From: Solobacterium sp.
Lineage (GTDB): Bacteria > Bacillota_I > Bacilli_A > Erysipelotrichales > Erysipelotrichaceae
Length of the DNA: 64,000 nt
Direction of reading: 5' to 3'
Assembly: GCA_017510405.1 (NCBI GenBank)
Contig: JAFWNG010000045.1
Location: forward strand, 62,001 to 126,000
A program made the translations under genes and the position numbers. Positions 63,816 through 64,000 of this stretch are shown here, piece after piece. Each line of letters starts with the position of its first letter. Position 1 is the first letter of the stretch. Under the pieces are notes generated by a model, which saw only the letters and a program-made list of their open reading frames with translations, was not told the origin of the DNA and searched no databases.

Positions 63816-64000
63816 TTAGCCCTTGACCGCACCGGCCATGATACCGTTGTCGAAGTATTTCTGGAAGAACGGATACATGATCATAAGCGGGAGGGATGAG
63901 ATAATGATTGTTGCGTACTTCAGAAGTTCTGCGAGCTGTGCACGCTCAGCTGTACTCTGCATATCGGAGACCATGCCGGGTTCCGGCTGGCTCTGAATCA
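63816..64000 (-). CDS. Carbohydrate ABC transporter permease, C-terminal part (runs off the window)
   Basis: The last 61 codons of a permease on the minus strand. They read LKYATIIISSLPLMIMYPF, then QKYFDNGIMAGAVKG and stop, the C-terminal end typical of MalG-type sugar permeases. The gene ends 34 bases before the binding protein start. The rest lies beyond the edge of the window. Confidence 0.9.
   Translation of the reverse strand, partial: IQSQPEPGMVSDMQSTAERAQLAELLKYATIIISSLPLMIMYPFFQKYFDNGIMAGAVKG

Overview
The window reads as chromosome of a strictly anaerobic, fermentative member of the Bacillota. GC content is roughly 50%, Shine-Dalgarno sites are strong, and genes sit in tight operons. 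A sodium-pumping oxaloacetate decarboxylase, ATP-type PEP carboxykinase, radical SAM enzymes, [FeFe]-hydrogenase maturases, HypA and many Fe-S proteins point to an oxygen-free niche such as the gut. I suspect an Erysipelotrichia-type organism. That is an inference from gene content, as there is no rRNA to confirm it.

Layout. 0-7 kb: ROK sugar kinase, a frameshifted double-glycine-leader-like gene, a six-tRNA cluster, a membrane protein, alanine racemase, a divergent tubulin-like protein, a phosphoesterase, and an XRE regulator coupled to a lipoprotein. 7.4-10.3 kb: an AT-richer block with a radical SAM RiPP cassette (a 30-residue precursor with two ACGT repeats, a SPASM maturase and an MDR oxidoreductase) and a divergent TetR regulator. 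10.4-14.9 kb: MATE exporter, anchored protein, GH1 phospho-beta-glucosidase, AIM24 protein. 15.1-15.35 kb: a four-repeat orphan CRISPR array. 15.7-22.7 kb: AEC transporter, TelA, PEP carboxykinase and the four-gene oxaloacetate decarboxylase Na+ pump.

22.8-31.6 kb is the most striking region: one uninterrupted minus-strand operon. It encodes nitrogenase-like NifH, NifD and NifK homologues, a FecBCD-type ABC importer, then HydF, a TM1266-type regulator and HydE. Most junctions are 4-8 nt overlaps, and a terminator hairpin sits in the leader. It suggests import of a metal complex or cofactor coupled to a nitrogenase-like reduction, or a shared Fe-S cofactor assembly route.

31.6-45 kb: zinc ribbon, DUF362, YihY, a PadR/DUF2812 pair with a clear promoter and operator, and folate one-carbon genes (folD, cyclodeaminase). 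Next comes a PucR-regulated operon of SDR, Cys-rich protein and GcvT-like methyltransferase, then an oxidoreductase, aspartate kinase and a HAD phosphatase. 45-50 kb: DUF4274 protein, YitT, HypA and a 912-residue Fe-S flavoprotein with a divergent TetR regulator. 50-58 kb: an HPr-domain/D-lactate dehydrogenase fusion, MATE, DJ-1/PfpI, a DUF2156-GNAT fusion, a hydrolase and an Fe-S aldo-keto reductase. 57.7-64 kb: phosphoesterase plus a ParB-like/BMP fusion protein, then a fructan/sucrose locus (GH32, solute-binding lipoprotein, start of an ABC permease).
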